Source: Bradyrhizobium centrolobii
GTDB lineage: Bacteria; Pseudomonadota; Alphaproteobacteria; Rhizobiales; Xanthobacteraceae
DNA length: 64,000 nucleotides
Assembly: GCF_001641635.1 (NCBI RefSeq)
Contig: NZ_LUUB01000022.1
Coordinates: 151,938-215,937 of the forward strand
Direction: 5' to 3'
Program-made: the position numbers and the translations under genes
In this document: positions 17,085 through 25,465 of the stretch, one piece after another
How positions within the stretch are numbered: the first letter of the stretch is position 1
Layout of the letters: each line of letters starts with the position of its first letter
The notes under the pieces: generated by a model
Database searches by the model: none
Told to the model about the DNA's origin: nothing
What the model saw: the letters and a program-made list of their open reading frames with translations, nothing else

Positions 17085-17927
17085 TCAGAACGTCGCCTCG
17101 ATGGCCTTGATCAGCTCGGGAGTGACGTCAGGCATGACGCCGAACCAGGCCTTGAAGGCGAGCCGCGCCTGGTTCAGCAGCAGACCGAGCCCGTTCACGG
17201 TCACGCAGCCGCGCGCGCGGGCGTCAGCCAGGAACGGCGTCTCCAGCGGCGTGTAGATGAGATCGGCAACCAGCGTTGCGGAATTCAGCCGCGACAGGTC
17301 GATCTCGAGCGCGCTCTTGCCGGCCATGCCGCGGTCGGTGCAGTTGACGAGCAGCGCGACATCGGTCAGCGCGGCGCTGCGGTCGTCCCAGGCGACGGCG
17401 CTGACGGCGGGACCGAACTCCTGCGCGATCGCCTGCGCCTTCTCCGCCGTACGGTTGGCGATGCGGATCTCGCGTGCGCCGTTCTCGAGCAGTGCCACGA
17501 CCACCGCCCGGCTCGCGCCGCCCGCGCCGAGCAGCAGGATCGGCCCCGCATCGCCGCGCCAGTCGGCCCGCGCGTCGCGCAAGCTTTGCACAAAGCCGTT
17601 GCCGTCATTGTTGAAGCCGGAGAGCGTGCCGTCGTCCTCGACGACGATGGTGTTGACGGCGCCGATCCGCCGCGCCGTCTCGTTGACGCAGTCGAGCAAC
17701 GGCATCGCCGTCTGCTTGTGCGGCATGGTGACGTTGCAGCCACGGAATCCGAGCGCTATCAGCCCGTCCAGCGCATCCTCGAGCCGTTCCGGCTTGACCG
17801 CGAGTGGCACATAGGTGCCGCGGATGCCATGCGCCTTCAGCCAGAAATTATGAATCACGGGTGAGCGGGAATGCGCGACGGGCATGCCGATGACACCAGC
17901 AAGTCCAAATCCGTCAGCCTGCGGCAT
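17085..17927 (-). CDS. aroE: Shikimate dehydrogenase
   Basis: AroE-family NAD(P)-dependent enzyme (280 residues) interconverting 3-dehydroshikimate and shikimate (or quinate). It has SRSP (20-23) and NVTMPHK with catalytic Lys71. GFNNDG with Asp108 follows, then the Rossmann loop LLLGAGGASRA (about 131-141) and NRT. The cofactor loop (IANRTAEKA) carries the Arg typical of NADP-binding members. Its position at the head of an operon with an amidohydrolase and an aromatic-acid-type binding protein suggests a catabolic quinate/shikimate paralogue rather than the biosynthetic housekeeping copy. Confidence 0.9.
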   Translation of the reverse strand: MPQADGFGLAGVIGMPVAHSRSPVIHNFWLKAHGIRGTYVPLAVKPERLEDALDGLIALGFRGCNVTMPHKQTAMPLLDCVNETARRIGAVNTIVVEDDGTLSGFNNDGNGFVQSLRDARADWRGDAGPILLLGAGGASRAVVVALLENGAREIRIANRTAEKAQAIAQEFGPAVSAVAWDDRSAALTDVALLVNCTDRGMAGKSALEIDLSRLNSATLVADLIYTPLETPFLADARARGCVTVNGLGLLLNQARLAFKAWFGVMPDVTPELIKAIEATF

Positions 17928-18499
17928 GCTGCGCTTCCATCCTCGAACCTACCGTGCACCAAGTTCGGGCGCATGGCGGCTGCTCCTCCACCGGCGGCAC
18001 CTTTCGGTGCCCGACCATCTTATTTGGTCACTTGTCCAATTCTATTAGGCGGATTGGCTATCGCGCGCAATCTGAAAAATCAGGATGGTGGACGCGAAGT
18101 GGTTATCGTGAAAACGGCTCATCACCGCGCCGGGAGGCATGTCCGGCGGGGCAAATGGGAACCGCGGTGCAGGGCTCTTGCCCAACGTAGAGGTATCCCA
18201 CCGTCACCACCTGCAATGCTCGCGCATTACTTCGGTCGGCCGATCGGAGCTGGACTCTGTCAGTGCCGGCTCGAAATCGGTCGCCTCCAATGCTCTCCTG
18301 CTAACGTCTCGATAGGCGCACTGCATTGGATTTGTCCCGCCACTTGCCCGCTAATCACAACTCAAGCGCACAGGCTGTGCGCTGCACCACGATCTCACGC
18401 ACTCGTGAGCAGCCCGGTCGGTAACGCGGGCCACGGACGGAAGGAATTAACAACGCGCATTCGCTTGCCAAGCGATGCAGTCTCGAGAGGAGAATTCCG
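17928..18499. other. 570-bp divergent intergenic region between aroE and the bufferin operon
   Basis: No gene is supported; a plus-strand frame spanning it lacks a ribosome site and family resemblance. It contains the TTGG/CCAA dyad described separately and the AGGAG ribosome site for the bufferin precursor at 18488-18492. No convincing ECF sigma-type promoter for the bufferin operon was found. Confidence 0.55.
18024..18039. promoter_or_regulatory. GntR-like operator candidate upstream of aroE
   Basis: TTGG and CCAA arms enclose TCACTTGT, about 100 bp upstream of the aroE start. The layout resembles GntR/FadR-type sites (TGGT...ACCA). No GntR gene is in the window, so any regulator acts from elsewhere. 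Confidence 0.3.
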
Positions 18500-18805
18500 A
18501 TGTCTACCAAGAACGTAGTCACTTCATTCGCGCTCGCCGGCGCCGTATCCACTGCGCTTGCGACACTGGCCATGGCAGCTCCGCTGACCAAGGCCGAGGC
18601 CGACGCGGCCATCGCTGCCAAGAAGGAAAAATGCTTCGGCGTTGCGCTGAAGGGCCAGAACGATTGCGCGGCGGGACCGGGCACGACCTGCCAGGGCACA
18701 TCGACCACCGACTTCCAGGGCAATGCATGGAAGTTCGTGCAGGGCGGCACCTGCACCAGCATCGAGTTGCCGAACGGCAAGAAGGGTTCGCTCAAGCCGG
18801 TCTGA
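18500..18805 (+). CDS. bufA: Bufferin-type precursor peptide (DUF2282)
   Basis: The 101-residue secreted precursor has an N-terminal signal peptide (about 1-27, ending ATLAMA) and a mature part with exactly four cysteines: Cys45, Cys56, Cys64 and Cys85 ([27 protein letters not shown]). This is the DUF2282 pattern. In studied bacteria (BufA of Caulobacter, GigP of Cupriavidus) the MNIO partner converts selected Cys to thiooxazoles, and the peptide buffers periplasmic copper. The operon order here (precursor, DUF692, DUF2063, DoxX) matches those systems. AGGAG sits before the ATG. Which Cys are modified in this homologue is not visible from sequence. Confidence 0.9.
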   Translation: MSTKNVVTSFALAGAVSTALATLAMAAPLTKAEADAAIAAKKEKCFGVALKGQNDCAAGPGTTCQGTSTTDFQGNAWKFVQGGTCTSIELPNGKKGSLKPV

Positions 18806-18850
18806 CGCGGCAGGTCGACACATCACGACAACAGAGAGCGGAGGAGCAAC

Positions 18851-19768
18851 ATGAGTTTGGCGATCAGGGCAGGCGAATCTCTGGCCGTGCCACTCCGCTT
18901 TCCCGTTCCTGTCGGCGGCGTTGCCGGGACGAGCTTCAAGCATGAGCACCTTCCGGCAATCCTCGACGCGGGCCGGCAGCGCGGCTTCTTCGAGGTCCAT
19001 GCTGAGAACTATATGGGCGCTGGCGGTCCGCCGCATCGCGCGCTGGAGGCGATACGTCGCGATCATCCGATCTCGGTGCACGGCGTGTGTATGTCGATCG
19101 GCGGACCACAGCCGCTCGACAAGGCGCACCTGGCGCGCTTCCGCGGCCTGGTCGCGCGCTACCAGCCGGCGCTGGTCTCCGAGCATCTCGCCTGGTCGAC
19201 ACATGGGACCAGCTTCTTCAACGATCTCCTGCCGCTGCCCTACACTGAGGCGACGCTTCGCTGCGTCTGCGATCACATCGATCAGGTGCAGGAGGCGGTT
19301 CGGCGCCCGCTCCTGCTCGAAAACCCATCGACCTATGTCGCCTTCCGCTGCTCGACCATGAGCGAGACCGACTTCATACGTGGTGTCGCGGAGCGCACCG
19401 GCTGCGGGCTCCTGCTCGACATCAACAACGTCTTCGTGTCGGCGACCAATCATGGCTTCTCGGCCCTGGAGTACCTGGCGGACTTTCCGCTGTCGCGCGT
19501 CGGGGAAATCCATCTTGCCGGTCATGCCGAAGAGACGGATGACGAAGGCAAGTTATTGCTGATCGACAGCCATGACGGCCCGGTTGCGGACGCTGTGTGG
19601 AAGCTGTTCGAGATCGTCGTCAAGCGCTACGGCCCGGTGCCGACGCTCATCGAGTGGGACAGCAAGATTCCCGATTGGCCGGTCCTGCAAGCCGAGGCCG
19701 CCGCCGCGCAGACGATCCTCGATCGCCACCAATCGACCGCGCCAGCGGAGGATCGTCATGCCGCTTGA
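18851..19768 (+). CDS. bufB: DUF692 multinuclear non-heme iron oxidative enzyme (MNIO), bufferin maturase
   Basis: TIM-barrel MNIO enzyme of 305 residues that modifies cysteines of RiPP precursors using a di/tri-iron centre and O2. Probable metal ligands and family motifs are GFFEVHAENYM (46-55), SVHGVC with His77, SEHLAW (Glu111, His112), LLENPSTY (Glu157, Asn158), LLDINNVFVSATNH (Asp190, Asn193, His201), EIHLAGH (His221, His225), IDSHDGPV (Asp239, His241) and IEWD (Glu268). No key site looks lost. GGAGGAG at 18839-18845 is the ribosome site, 45 bp after bufA. It acts in the cytoplasm on the precursor before export, together with the DUF2063 protein. Confidence 0.93.
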   Translation: MSLAIRAGESLAVPLRFPVPVGGVAGTSFKHEHLPAILDAGRQRGFFEVHAENYMGAGGPPHRALEAIRRDHPISVHGVCMSIGGPQPLDKAHLARFRGLVARYQPALVSEHLAWSTHGTSFFNDLLPLPYTEATLRCVCDHIDQVQEAVRRPLLLENPSTYVAFRCSTMSETDFIRGVAERTGCGLLLDINNVFVSATNHGFSALEYLADFPLSRVGEIHLAGHAEETDDEGKLLLIDSHDGPVADAVWKLFEIVVKRYGPVPTLIEWDSKIPDWPVLQAEAAAAQTILDRHQSTAPAEDRHAA

Positions 19769-20537
19769 GCAGCACCTCAGCTTTGCAGCGGATTTCGCAC
19801 CGGCGCTGCTGGATCCGACGCTGACTCTGCCACCGGACGTCACCGGCCCCAACGGCAAGCCGGCAGGAAAGCGCTACAACGTCTACCGCAACAACGTCAC
19901 GGTGAGCCTGATCGATGCGCTTGCCGCGATCTATCCGGCTGTGCTGCGCATCACGGGCACCGACTTCTTCCGCGCCATGGCGCGCATTCATATTCGCAGT
20001 ACCCCGCCGACCTCACCGTTACTGTTCGAGTATGGTCGCGATCTTCCGGTCTTCATCGAAGCGTATGAACATGCGCGATCACTTCCCTGGCTCGCCGATG
20101 TCGCCCGTATCGAGCGGGCCTGGCTTGATGCCTATCACGCCGCCGACGCCACGCCGCTATCGCCGGCCCGGCTTTCCGCGGTCACGCCGGACCGGTTGGC
20201 TGATCTCGTTTTCACACCGCACCCGGCAACCCGGATCGTGCGTTCGCAATTCTCGGCGGTGACGATTTTTGCCGCCAACCGCGGCACTGCGCCAGTGGAG
20301 CGTATCGATGCCTCGACGCCGGAAGATGCGCTGATCACGCGAGCCGGGTCCGACGTCGTCGTACGACATCTTCCGCCTGGTGGCGCGGTTTTCGCAGCCT
20401 GCCTGATGTCGGGCCGGCCGCTTGGCGAAGCTGCCGCGTCGGCGCTGGACGCATGCTCCGGCTTTGACATCGCCGCAAACATCGCCGGTATGATCGAGGC
20501 AGGCGCGTTCACCTCGGTGACTTCTGGAGACGCATGA
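19758..20537 (+). CDS. bufC: DUF2063 bufferin partner protein
   Basis: The 259-residue DUF2063-family protein has the usual N-terminal helical segment with YNVYRNNVTVSLIDALAAIY (about 40-60) and a second, less conserved half. In MNIO systems the DUF2063 protein binds the enzyme and presents the precursor peptide; older annotations call it DNA-binding on weak grounds. ATG 19758 lies inside the bufB end (11-bp overlap) after GCGGAGGA, and the gene overlaps the DoxX gene by four bases, so bufB-bufC-doxX are translationally coupled. Confidence 0.9.
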   Translation: MPLEQHLSFAADFAPALLDPTLTLPPDVTGPNGKPAGKRYNVYRNNVTVSLIDALAAIYPAVLRITGTDFFRAMARIHIRSTPPTSPLLFEYGRDLPVFIEAYEHARSLPWLADVARIERAWLDAYHAADATPLSPARLSAVTPDRLADLVFTPHPATRIVRSQFSAVTIFAANRGTAPVERIDASTPEDALITRAGSDVVVRHLPPGGAVFAACLMSGRPLGEAAASALDACSGFDIAANIAGMIEAGAFTSVTSGDA

Positions 20538-21055
20538 TGATCACACAACAACGCATGGCAGCGGGCGGCGGCCTCCCATCACTCGGGCTCCTGGCCGACA
20601 AGGCCAATCACCTGGTGCAGACGCTCGCCTCACCTTCCCTCGTTCAGCTCGTGCTGCGCGTGGCCCTGGCGGTGCCGTTCTGGCGCTCCGGCATCCTCAA
20701 ATGGCACGGCTTTTTCCAGCTCAACGACACCGCCGTGACGCTGTTCAGCGACGAATTCATGCTGCATCTGCCGGGCGGCCCCTATCATTTTCCGGCGCCG
20801 ACGGCGATGGCCTTCCTGTCGGGGTCTGGAGAAATCATCTTTCCGATCCTGCTGGTCCTTGGGCTCGGCACGCGGTTTGCCGCGCTTGGACTCCTGTTCA
20901 TGACGGTGATCGTCGAGCTCACGGTGCCCGATGGCTGGCCGGTTCACATCACCTGGGCTGCGATGGCACTGGGCATCATCGCTTATGGACCGGGACGGCT
21001 CTCGCTCGACCATCTCATCAGCCGTGCGCTCAGGCTGACGCAAGAGTCTCGCTGA
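20534..21055 (+). CDS. DoxX-family membrane protein of the bufferin operon
   Basis: The 173-residue protein has about four hydrophobic helices (LVLRVALAVPFWRSGILKW near 38-56, IIFPILLVLGLGTRFAALGL, LLFMTVIVEL, WAAMALGIIAY). This fits the DoxX family, and a DoxX protein closes the gig operon of Cupriavidus (GigT) and related bufferin operons. Its job is not settled; a redox or membrane role for the exported peptide is plausible. ATG 20534 overlaps the bufC stop (ATGATGA). Confidence 0.88.
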   Translation: MMITQQRMAAGGGLPSLGLLADKANHLVQTLASPSLVQLVLRVALAVPFWRSGILKWHGFFQLNDTAVTLFSDEFMLHLPGGPYHFPAPTAMAFLSGSGEIIFPILLVLGLGTRFAALGLLFMTVIVELTVPDGWPVHITWAAMALGIIAYGPGRLSLDHLISRALRLTQESR

Positions 21056-21084
21056 CACCGAAGAGGCGGCGCGACGCTCGCCCC

Positions 21085-21933
21085 TCACATCCCGCTCAAG
21101 CCACTATCCACCGCGAGCGTCTGCGCGGTGACGTAGACGCTTTCGTCGGAGAGGAAGAACAGCACGGCGTAGGCGATCTCCCAGGCTGTGGCCTGGCGGC
21201 CGAAGGGGATGTGGCCCTTGCCGCGCGAGGGGCGGCCGGCGCCGGCCTCGCGGCCGTTGGGGGTGTCGACGAGGCCGGGATAGACCAGGTTGGCGCGGAT
21301 GCCGCGGCGCGATCCGAGGTGGGCGATGTTGCGCATGAGGCCGCCGAGCGCGGCCTTGGAGGAATCGTACACCGCCATCTGCGAGCCGGCCTTCAGCGCC
21401 GCGATCGAGGAGATGAACACGATCGCGCCACCGCTCTCGAACTTCGGCATGGCGGCGCGGCAGCACAGCATCGGGCCACGCACGTTGACGTCGTAGATCC
21501 CGTTCCACTCCTCGGGGCTGACGGCGTCGAGCCCGACCTTGCCGAAGGTGCCGATGTTCAGCACCATGCCGTCAAGACCGCCCATCGCGCAATGCGCCTC
21601 CTCGATCATGCGCATGACGTCCGCCTCGACCGTGACGTCAGCGGCAATGGCGGAAGCTTCGCCGCCCTCGTCGGTGATGCGCTTCACGGTCTGTTCGGCC
21701 GAGGTGCGGTTGAGATCGGCTACCGCCACCTTCGCGCCTTCGCGCGCGCAGAGAATGCTCATGGCGCGGCCGTTGCCGATCGGATCGGTGGCGGCATCGA
21801 AGACGCGCTGGCCACCGCCGACGATCAGGATGCGGCGGCCCTTCAGGCGTCCCCTGCCCGGCGCTTCGCCGAGTGATTCCGCGCTCGGCGGACGAACGTA
21901 ACGATCCGGCTTGGTCTCGGAGCTTTCCGCCAT
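21085..21933 (-). CDS. SDR-family oxidoreductase
   Basis: Short-chain dehydrogenase of ~282 residues. Its cofactor loop is expanded (LIVGGGQRVFDAATDPIGNG), unlike the usual TGxxxGIG. VLNIG, the catalytic Ser in FISSIAAL and the Tyr/Lys pair in VYDSSKAA are present. It is the last gene of the minus-strand TetR-CMD-SDR unit, and the stop of the preceding gene overlaps its start area. ATG 21933 is preferred over ATG 21963. It is probably part of the cyclic-compound pathway governed by the TetR gene; substrate unknown. Confidence 0.88.
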   Translation of the reverse strand: MAESSETKPDRYVRPPSAESLGEAPGRGRLKGRRILIVGGGQRVFDAATDPIGNGRAMSILCAREGAKVAVADLNRTSAEQTVKRITDEGGEASAIAADVTVEADVMRMIEEAHCAMGGLDGMVLNIGTFGKVGLDAVSPEEWNGIYDVNVRGPMLCCRAAMPKFESGGAIVFISSIAALKAGSQMAVYDSSKAALGGLMRNIAHLGSRRGIRANLVYPGLVDTPNGREAGAGRPSRGKGHIPFGRQATAWEIAYAVLFFLSDESVYVTAQTLAVDSGLSGM

Positions 21934-21934
21934 C

Positions 21935-22495
21935 TCAGCCCCCCGGCTTCTTGCCGCCGTCATAGACCTTCATCCCGGCTGCGGGATCGAGATCGGTTTC
22001 GGTCGCCTCAGTGAGGCGCGCCATCATCATGTAGAAACCGAGCGCGACAATGGATTCCACGATCTCCTGCTCGCTGAAGTGACGCCGCATGGCGGCGAAA
22101 GTCGCGTCCGCAACGCGCACGTTCTCGACCACTTCGCGGCCAAAGTTGAGCAGCGCGCGCTCGGCCTCGCTCAACGCAGCGGAGTCGTAGTCGGCGCGCT
22201 CGACCGCATCGATCTGTCCCTGCGCGCAGCCGACACCGAGCGCGATCGGCACGTGCTGGCGCCATTCATAGGCGCCGCCTTCGAGCTGCGCGGCCTGGAG
22301 GATCAAGAGCTCGCGGTTGACGGCGCTGAGCTTCTGCTTGTGCAGGATGGAATTGCCGAGCCGCATCGCCGGGATCATGTTGGCCTCGGCATGCGCCATC
22401 ATGCGAAAGATGTTGAGCTTGACCGGCATGCGGTCGAACGAGGCGCGGATGTCGCCGCTCGTCGTCTCGGGATCAATCAGGGGCAGCCTTGCCAC
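21935..22495 (-). CDS. Carboxymuconolactone decarboxylase/AhpD-family protein
   Basis: CMD-fold protein of about 186 residues with NRELLILQAAQLEGGAYEWR and an H-containing helix following (QHVPIALGVG), typical of the family; no CxxC pair. The start is taken as GTG 22495 because GGGAGA precedes it; the frame continues to 22549. It overlaps the end of the TetR gene by 23 bp and nearly touches the SDR gene, so the three form one operon. It is the second CMD-type gene in the window, the other being at 10955. Confidence 0.85.
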   Translation of the reverse strand: MARLPLIDPETTSGDIRASFDRMPVKLNIFRMMAHAEANMIPAMRLGNSILHKQKLSAVNRELLILQAAQLEGGAYEWRQHVPIALGVGCAQGQIDAVERADYDSAALSEAERALLNFGREVVENVRVADATFAAMRRHFSEQEIVESIVALGFYMMMARLTEATETDLDPAAGMKVYDGGKKPGG

Positions 22496-23171
22496 GGTTC
22501 TCTCCCTTGGTTTTTCGTTTCTTGTTGTCCGTCTCGTTGCCCACCGCAATCAGCGACAGGAAGAAGGCGAGATAGCGGTCGATCGCCTCGATCACCTTCG
22601 GCCGCGGCGAGGGCTCGGCGCCCATCACGTAATGTTCGAGGCGGATATAGATGAGGCCGGCCGCGAACAGTCGCGCCGTCTCGCGCGGATCGGTGGTCGA
22701 GATCATGCCGGCGAGCGCGAAGCCGCGGAAGTAGTCCGTCATCAGGCGTTGCTCGCGCGCATAGAACCGGTCGGCGAATTTTGCGCGGATGCCGGGCACC
22801 CGGTTGCGCTCGGCGGTGATCACCTTCTGGAAGCGATGCTCGCGCGGATCGGACCATTGCTCGACGAGGTCGAGCGCGAACTGGCGGCAGAACGCGGCGG
22901 GCTGACGGGCGAGCTGCTTGTAGCGCGCCTCCTCCAACCGGCTCGCCGAACTGGCCGGACCATGCTCGGCAACGATCGCCTCGAGGATCGCGGCCTTGCC
23001 GGAGAAGTGGTTGTAGAGACTGCTCTCGCGGATGCCGACGCGGCGCGCGAGCTCGCGCATCGAGGCGCCGCCATAGCCGCTCTGCGCGAACAGATCGAGC
23101 GCCTCGTTGAGGATGCGCTCGCGGGTCGTGGGCGCGGCCGCTTCCGCCGCGCTGGAGGTGTGGACAGCCAT
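22473..23171 (-). CDS. TetR-family transcriptional regulator
   Basis: The 232-residue protein has a TetR helix-turn-helix at about 16-62 (TRERILNEALDLFAQSGYGG, then ASMRELARRVGIRESSLYNH) and a variable ligand-binding C-terminal domain. A Lys-rich tail ends the protein. Its start faces the twin palindromes at 23185-23226, which lie between it and the divergent binding-protein operon, so it very likely represses both directions and itself. The inducer would be the compound degraded by the flanking genes. Confidence 0.92.
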   Translation of the reverse strand: MAVHTSSAAEAAAPTTRERILNEALDLFAQSGYGGASMRELARRVGIRESSLYNHFSGKAAILEAIVAEHGPASSASRLEEARYKQLARQPAAFCRQFALDLVEQWSDPREHRFQKVITAERNRVPGIRAKFADRFYAREQRLMTDYFRGFALAGMISTTDPRETARLFAAGLIYIRLEHYVMGAEPSPRPKVIEAIDRYLAFFLSLIAVGNETDNKKRKTKGENRGKAAPD

Positions 23172-23184
23172 GCGGCTTGACTAA

Positions 23185-23226
23185 CGAACGATCGTTCGAT
23201 AGTCAACCGGACGAACGAGCGTTCGT
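23185..23226. promoter_or_regulatory. Twin TetR operators
   Basis: Two palindromes share the same half-site. CGAACGATCGTTCG at 23185-23198 is perfect, and ACGAACG-AG-CGTTCGT at 23211-23226 is perfect in its arms. Their centres are 27 bp apart. They lie immediately upstream of the TetR gene and before the divergent operon. Confidence 0.8.
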
Positions 23227-23336
23227 TTGCCAATTTGGCGACGGCGATCGTGGCCTGCAAGATCGCTGCGGGCGCTGTTCTCGCGTTTCAACTCCGCCCC
23301 CAAAGAGGCGGAGAGCAAATTTGGGGAGACGACGTC

Positions 23337-24557
23337 ATGGCGCGCTTCGCCCGCCTTCGCCTGCGCGCGGCCTGCATCCTGCTGTCGATGCTCGCAGCAA
23401 GCACCGCCCAGGCCCAGAGCTCAGGTCCCGCAAAATACGATCCCGGCGCCGACGACAAGACCATCAAGATCGGCACGACCGCGCCGCTGAGCGGCCCCGT
23501 GTCGGCTTTCGCGCAGATCGCGAAATCGGCGGAGGCGTATTTCCGGAAAGTGAACGACGACGGCGGCGTCAACGGGCGGCGCATCCAGATGATCATCGCC
23601 GATGATGCCTACAGCCCGCCGAAGACGGTCGAGCAGACGCGGCGGCTGGTCGAGAGCGAGGAAGTGCTGCTGATCTTCGGCGGCGTCGGCACGCCGACCA
23701 ACAGCGCCGTGCACAAATATCTCAACGACCGCAAGGTGCCGCAGCTCTTCTTAGGGTCGGGTGCAGCGAAGTGGGACGATCCGAAGAATTTTCCGTGGAC
23801 GGTCGGCTGGCAACCGACCTATCGCGACGAGGCGATCGCCTATGCCAAGTACATCAAGGCGAGCCACGCCAATGCGAAGATCGGTGTGCTCTACCAGAAC
23901 GACGATCTCGGCAAGGACTATCTGAAGGCGCTGGAGGAAGGGCTCGGCGGCGGCGAGGCGATCGTGGCGCGTGCGGCCTACGAGACCACGGCGCCGACCG
24001 TCGACACCCAGATCCTGCAACTGAAGACCGCCGGCGCCGATGTGGTGCTGGTGGCGGCGACGCCGAAATTCGCGGCCCAAGCGATCCGCAAGATCGGCGA
24101 GATCGGCTGGAAGCCGACGACCATCATCTCCAACGTCTCGGCCTCGATCAGCGGCGTGCTGGAGCCGGCCGGCAAGGACAATTCCACCGGCGTCATCTCC
24201 AGCCAGTATCTGAAGGACGCGACCGATCCGGCGCTGAAGGACGATGCCGGCTACAAGGAGTGGGTCGCCTTCATGGACAAGTACCAGCCTGACACCAATA
24301 AGAACGACTGGCTCAATGTCTATGGCTACACCATTGCGCAGACGCTGGTGACGGTGCTGACAGCGGCCGGCAACGACCTCACCCGCGCCAATGTGATGAA
24401 GCAGGCGACTAACCTGAAGGACGTGCACCTGCCGATGCTGATCAACGGCACCGCGGTGAACAATTCGCCCGAGCGCTACACGCCGATGACGAGCCTCCAG
24501 CTCATCCGCTTCGACGGCACGCGCTGGGTGCCGTTCGGCGAACTCCTGAAGAACTGA
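23337..24557 (+). CDS. ABC transporter type I substrate-binding protein (orphan)
   Basis: The 406-residue exported protein has a signal peptide ending near AQA (MARFARLRLRAACILLSMLA, then ASTAQA) and a LivK/HAAT-type two-lobed fold (TTAPLSGPVSAFAQIAKSAE, VNDDGGVNGRRI, DDAYSPPKTVEQTRRLVE). GGGGAG precedes ATG 23337; the longer frame from 23235 overlaps the operator and is not used. This subfamily in soil alphaproteobacteria frequently binds aromatic carboxylates. No membrane or ATPase subunits are encoded nearby. It heads a plus-strand operon with a metallo-hydrolase, a second binding protein and a VOC protein. Confidence 0.9.
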   Translation: MARFARLRLRAACILLSMLAASTAQAQSSGPAKYDPGADDKTIKIGTTAPLSGPVSAFAQIAKSAEAYFRKVNDDGGVNGRRIQMIIADDAYSPPKTVEQTRRLVESEEVLLIFGGVGTPTNSAVHKYLNDRKVPQLFLGSGAAKWDDPKNFPWTVGWQPTYRDEAIAYAKYIKASHANAKIGVLYQNDDLGKDYLKALEEGLGGGEAIVARAAYETTAPTVDTQILQLKTAGADVVLVAATPKFAAQAIRKIGEIGWKPTTIISNVSASISGVLEPAGKDNSTGVISSQYLKDATDPALKDDAGYKEWVAFMDKYQPDTNKNDWLNVYGYTIAQTLVTVLTAAGNDLTRANVMKQATNLKDVHLPMLINGTAVNNSPERYTPMTSLQLIRFDGTRWVPFGELLKN

Positions 24558-24560
24558 CCG

Positions 24561-25454
24561 ATGCGGCAGGTGCGGATCGGCAGCATGCGGGTCGATCTCG
24601 TCAGCGAGATCCCCGCGCTCGCCTTCGACAAGACCTGGCTGTTCGCCAACGTCACCGACGAGGTGATCGCGGAGAACCGGAGCTGGCTCGATCACCGCTA
24701 TATCGAGCCGGACACCGGCCGCTTCATCCTGAGCCACCACTCCTACCTCGTGCGGACGCCACGCTGGACCGCCATCGTCGACACTTGCTGCGGCAATCAC
24801 AAGAAGCGGCCGCGCGTGCCGGCGTGGAACGATCTCAACCAGCCTTATCTCGAAAACATGCAGGCGCTGGGTGTCAAGCCCGAGCAGGTCGACTTCGTGA
24901 TGTGCACGCATCTGCATGTCGATCACGTCGGCTGGAACACGCGCCTCATCGACGGCCGCTGGGTGCCGACCTTCCCCAACGCGCGCTATCTGATGGGCCG
25001 CGAAGAGTATCGGCACTGGGAGGCCGCGCACAACGCCGCGCCTAAGGGCCCGGTGAACCACGGCTCGTTCGAGGATTCGGTGCTGCCGGTGGTTGCGGCC
25101 GGCCTCGCCGAGCTGGTCGAGACCGATCATCGCCTGTTCGACGATCGCGATGCCACCTTGCGCTTCGCGCCGGCCCCGGGCCACACCGCCGGCAACATGC
25201 AGATCCATCTCAACGGCGGCCACGATCACGCGGTGATGTCGGGCGACGTCATTCACCATCCGATCCAGTGCGCCGCGCCGCGGCTGTCGAACGCGGCCGA
25301 TGTCGATCCGGCCGCAGCCATCGCGACGCGGCTCGCGCTGCTGGAAGAACTCGCGGATACGCCGAGCTATCTGCTCGCCGGCCATTTTCCCGCGCCGACC
25401 GCGGGGCGCGTGATCAGGCACGGCGACGCGTATCGATTTCGTTTCGAGGATTAG
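24561..25454 (+). CDS. Metallo-beta-lactamase-fold hydrolase
   Basis: The 297-residue protein carries the zinc motif HLHVDH at 117-122 (TAL-type HxHxDH), a later His in APGHTAGN, the bridging Asp in SGDVIHH, and a final GHFP. It resembles quorum-quenching lactonases and other lactone or ester hydrolases, so hydrolysis of a cyclic ester intermediate is plausible. It starts three bases after the previous stop. A second cluster of His residues (ILSHHSYL) precedes the motif. Confidence 0.88.
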   Translation: MRQVRIGSMRVDLVSEIPALAFDKTWLFANVTDEVIAENRSWLDHRYIEPDTGRFILSHHSYLVRTPRWTAIVDTCCGNHKKRPRVPAWNDLNQPYLENMQALGVKPEQVDFVMCTHLHVDHVGWNTRLIDGRWVPTFPNARYLMGREEYRHWEAAHNAAPKGPVNHGSFEDSVLPVVAAGLAELVETDHRLFDDRDATLRFAPAPGHTAGNMQIHLNGGHDHAVMSGDVIHHPIQCAAPRLSNAADVDPAAAIATRLALLEELADTPSYLLAGHFPAPTAGRVIRHGDAYRFRFED

Positions 25455-25465
25455 GGGAAGCCATC

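Noticed and set aside
18421..18443. GTAACG...CGGAA as an ECF sigma promoter for the bufferin operon
   Set aside because: The spacing between the two boxes is only 11 bases, too short for the usual 15-17, and the -10-like part is weak.
17871..18518. Plus-strand frame spanning the aroE-bufferin intergenic region
   Set aside because: It begins inside aroE in antisense, has no ribosome site and overlaps the bufA start in another frame.
23751..25421. 556-codon open frame on the minus strand
   Set aside because: It lies opposite the binding-protein and metallo-hydrolase genes, whose signal peptide and HxHxDH motif are unmistakable. The antisense product resembles nothing.
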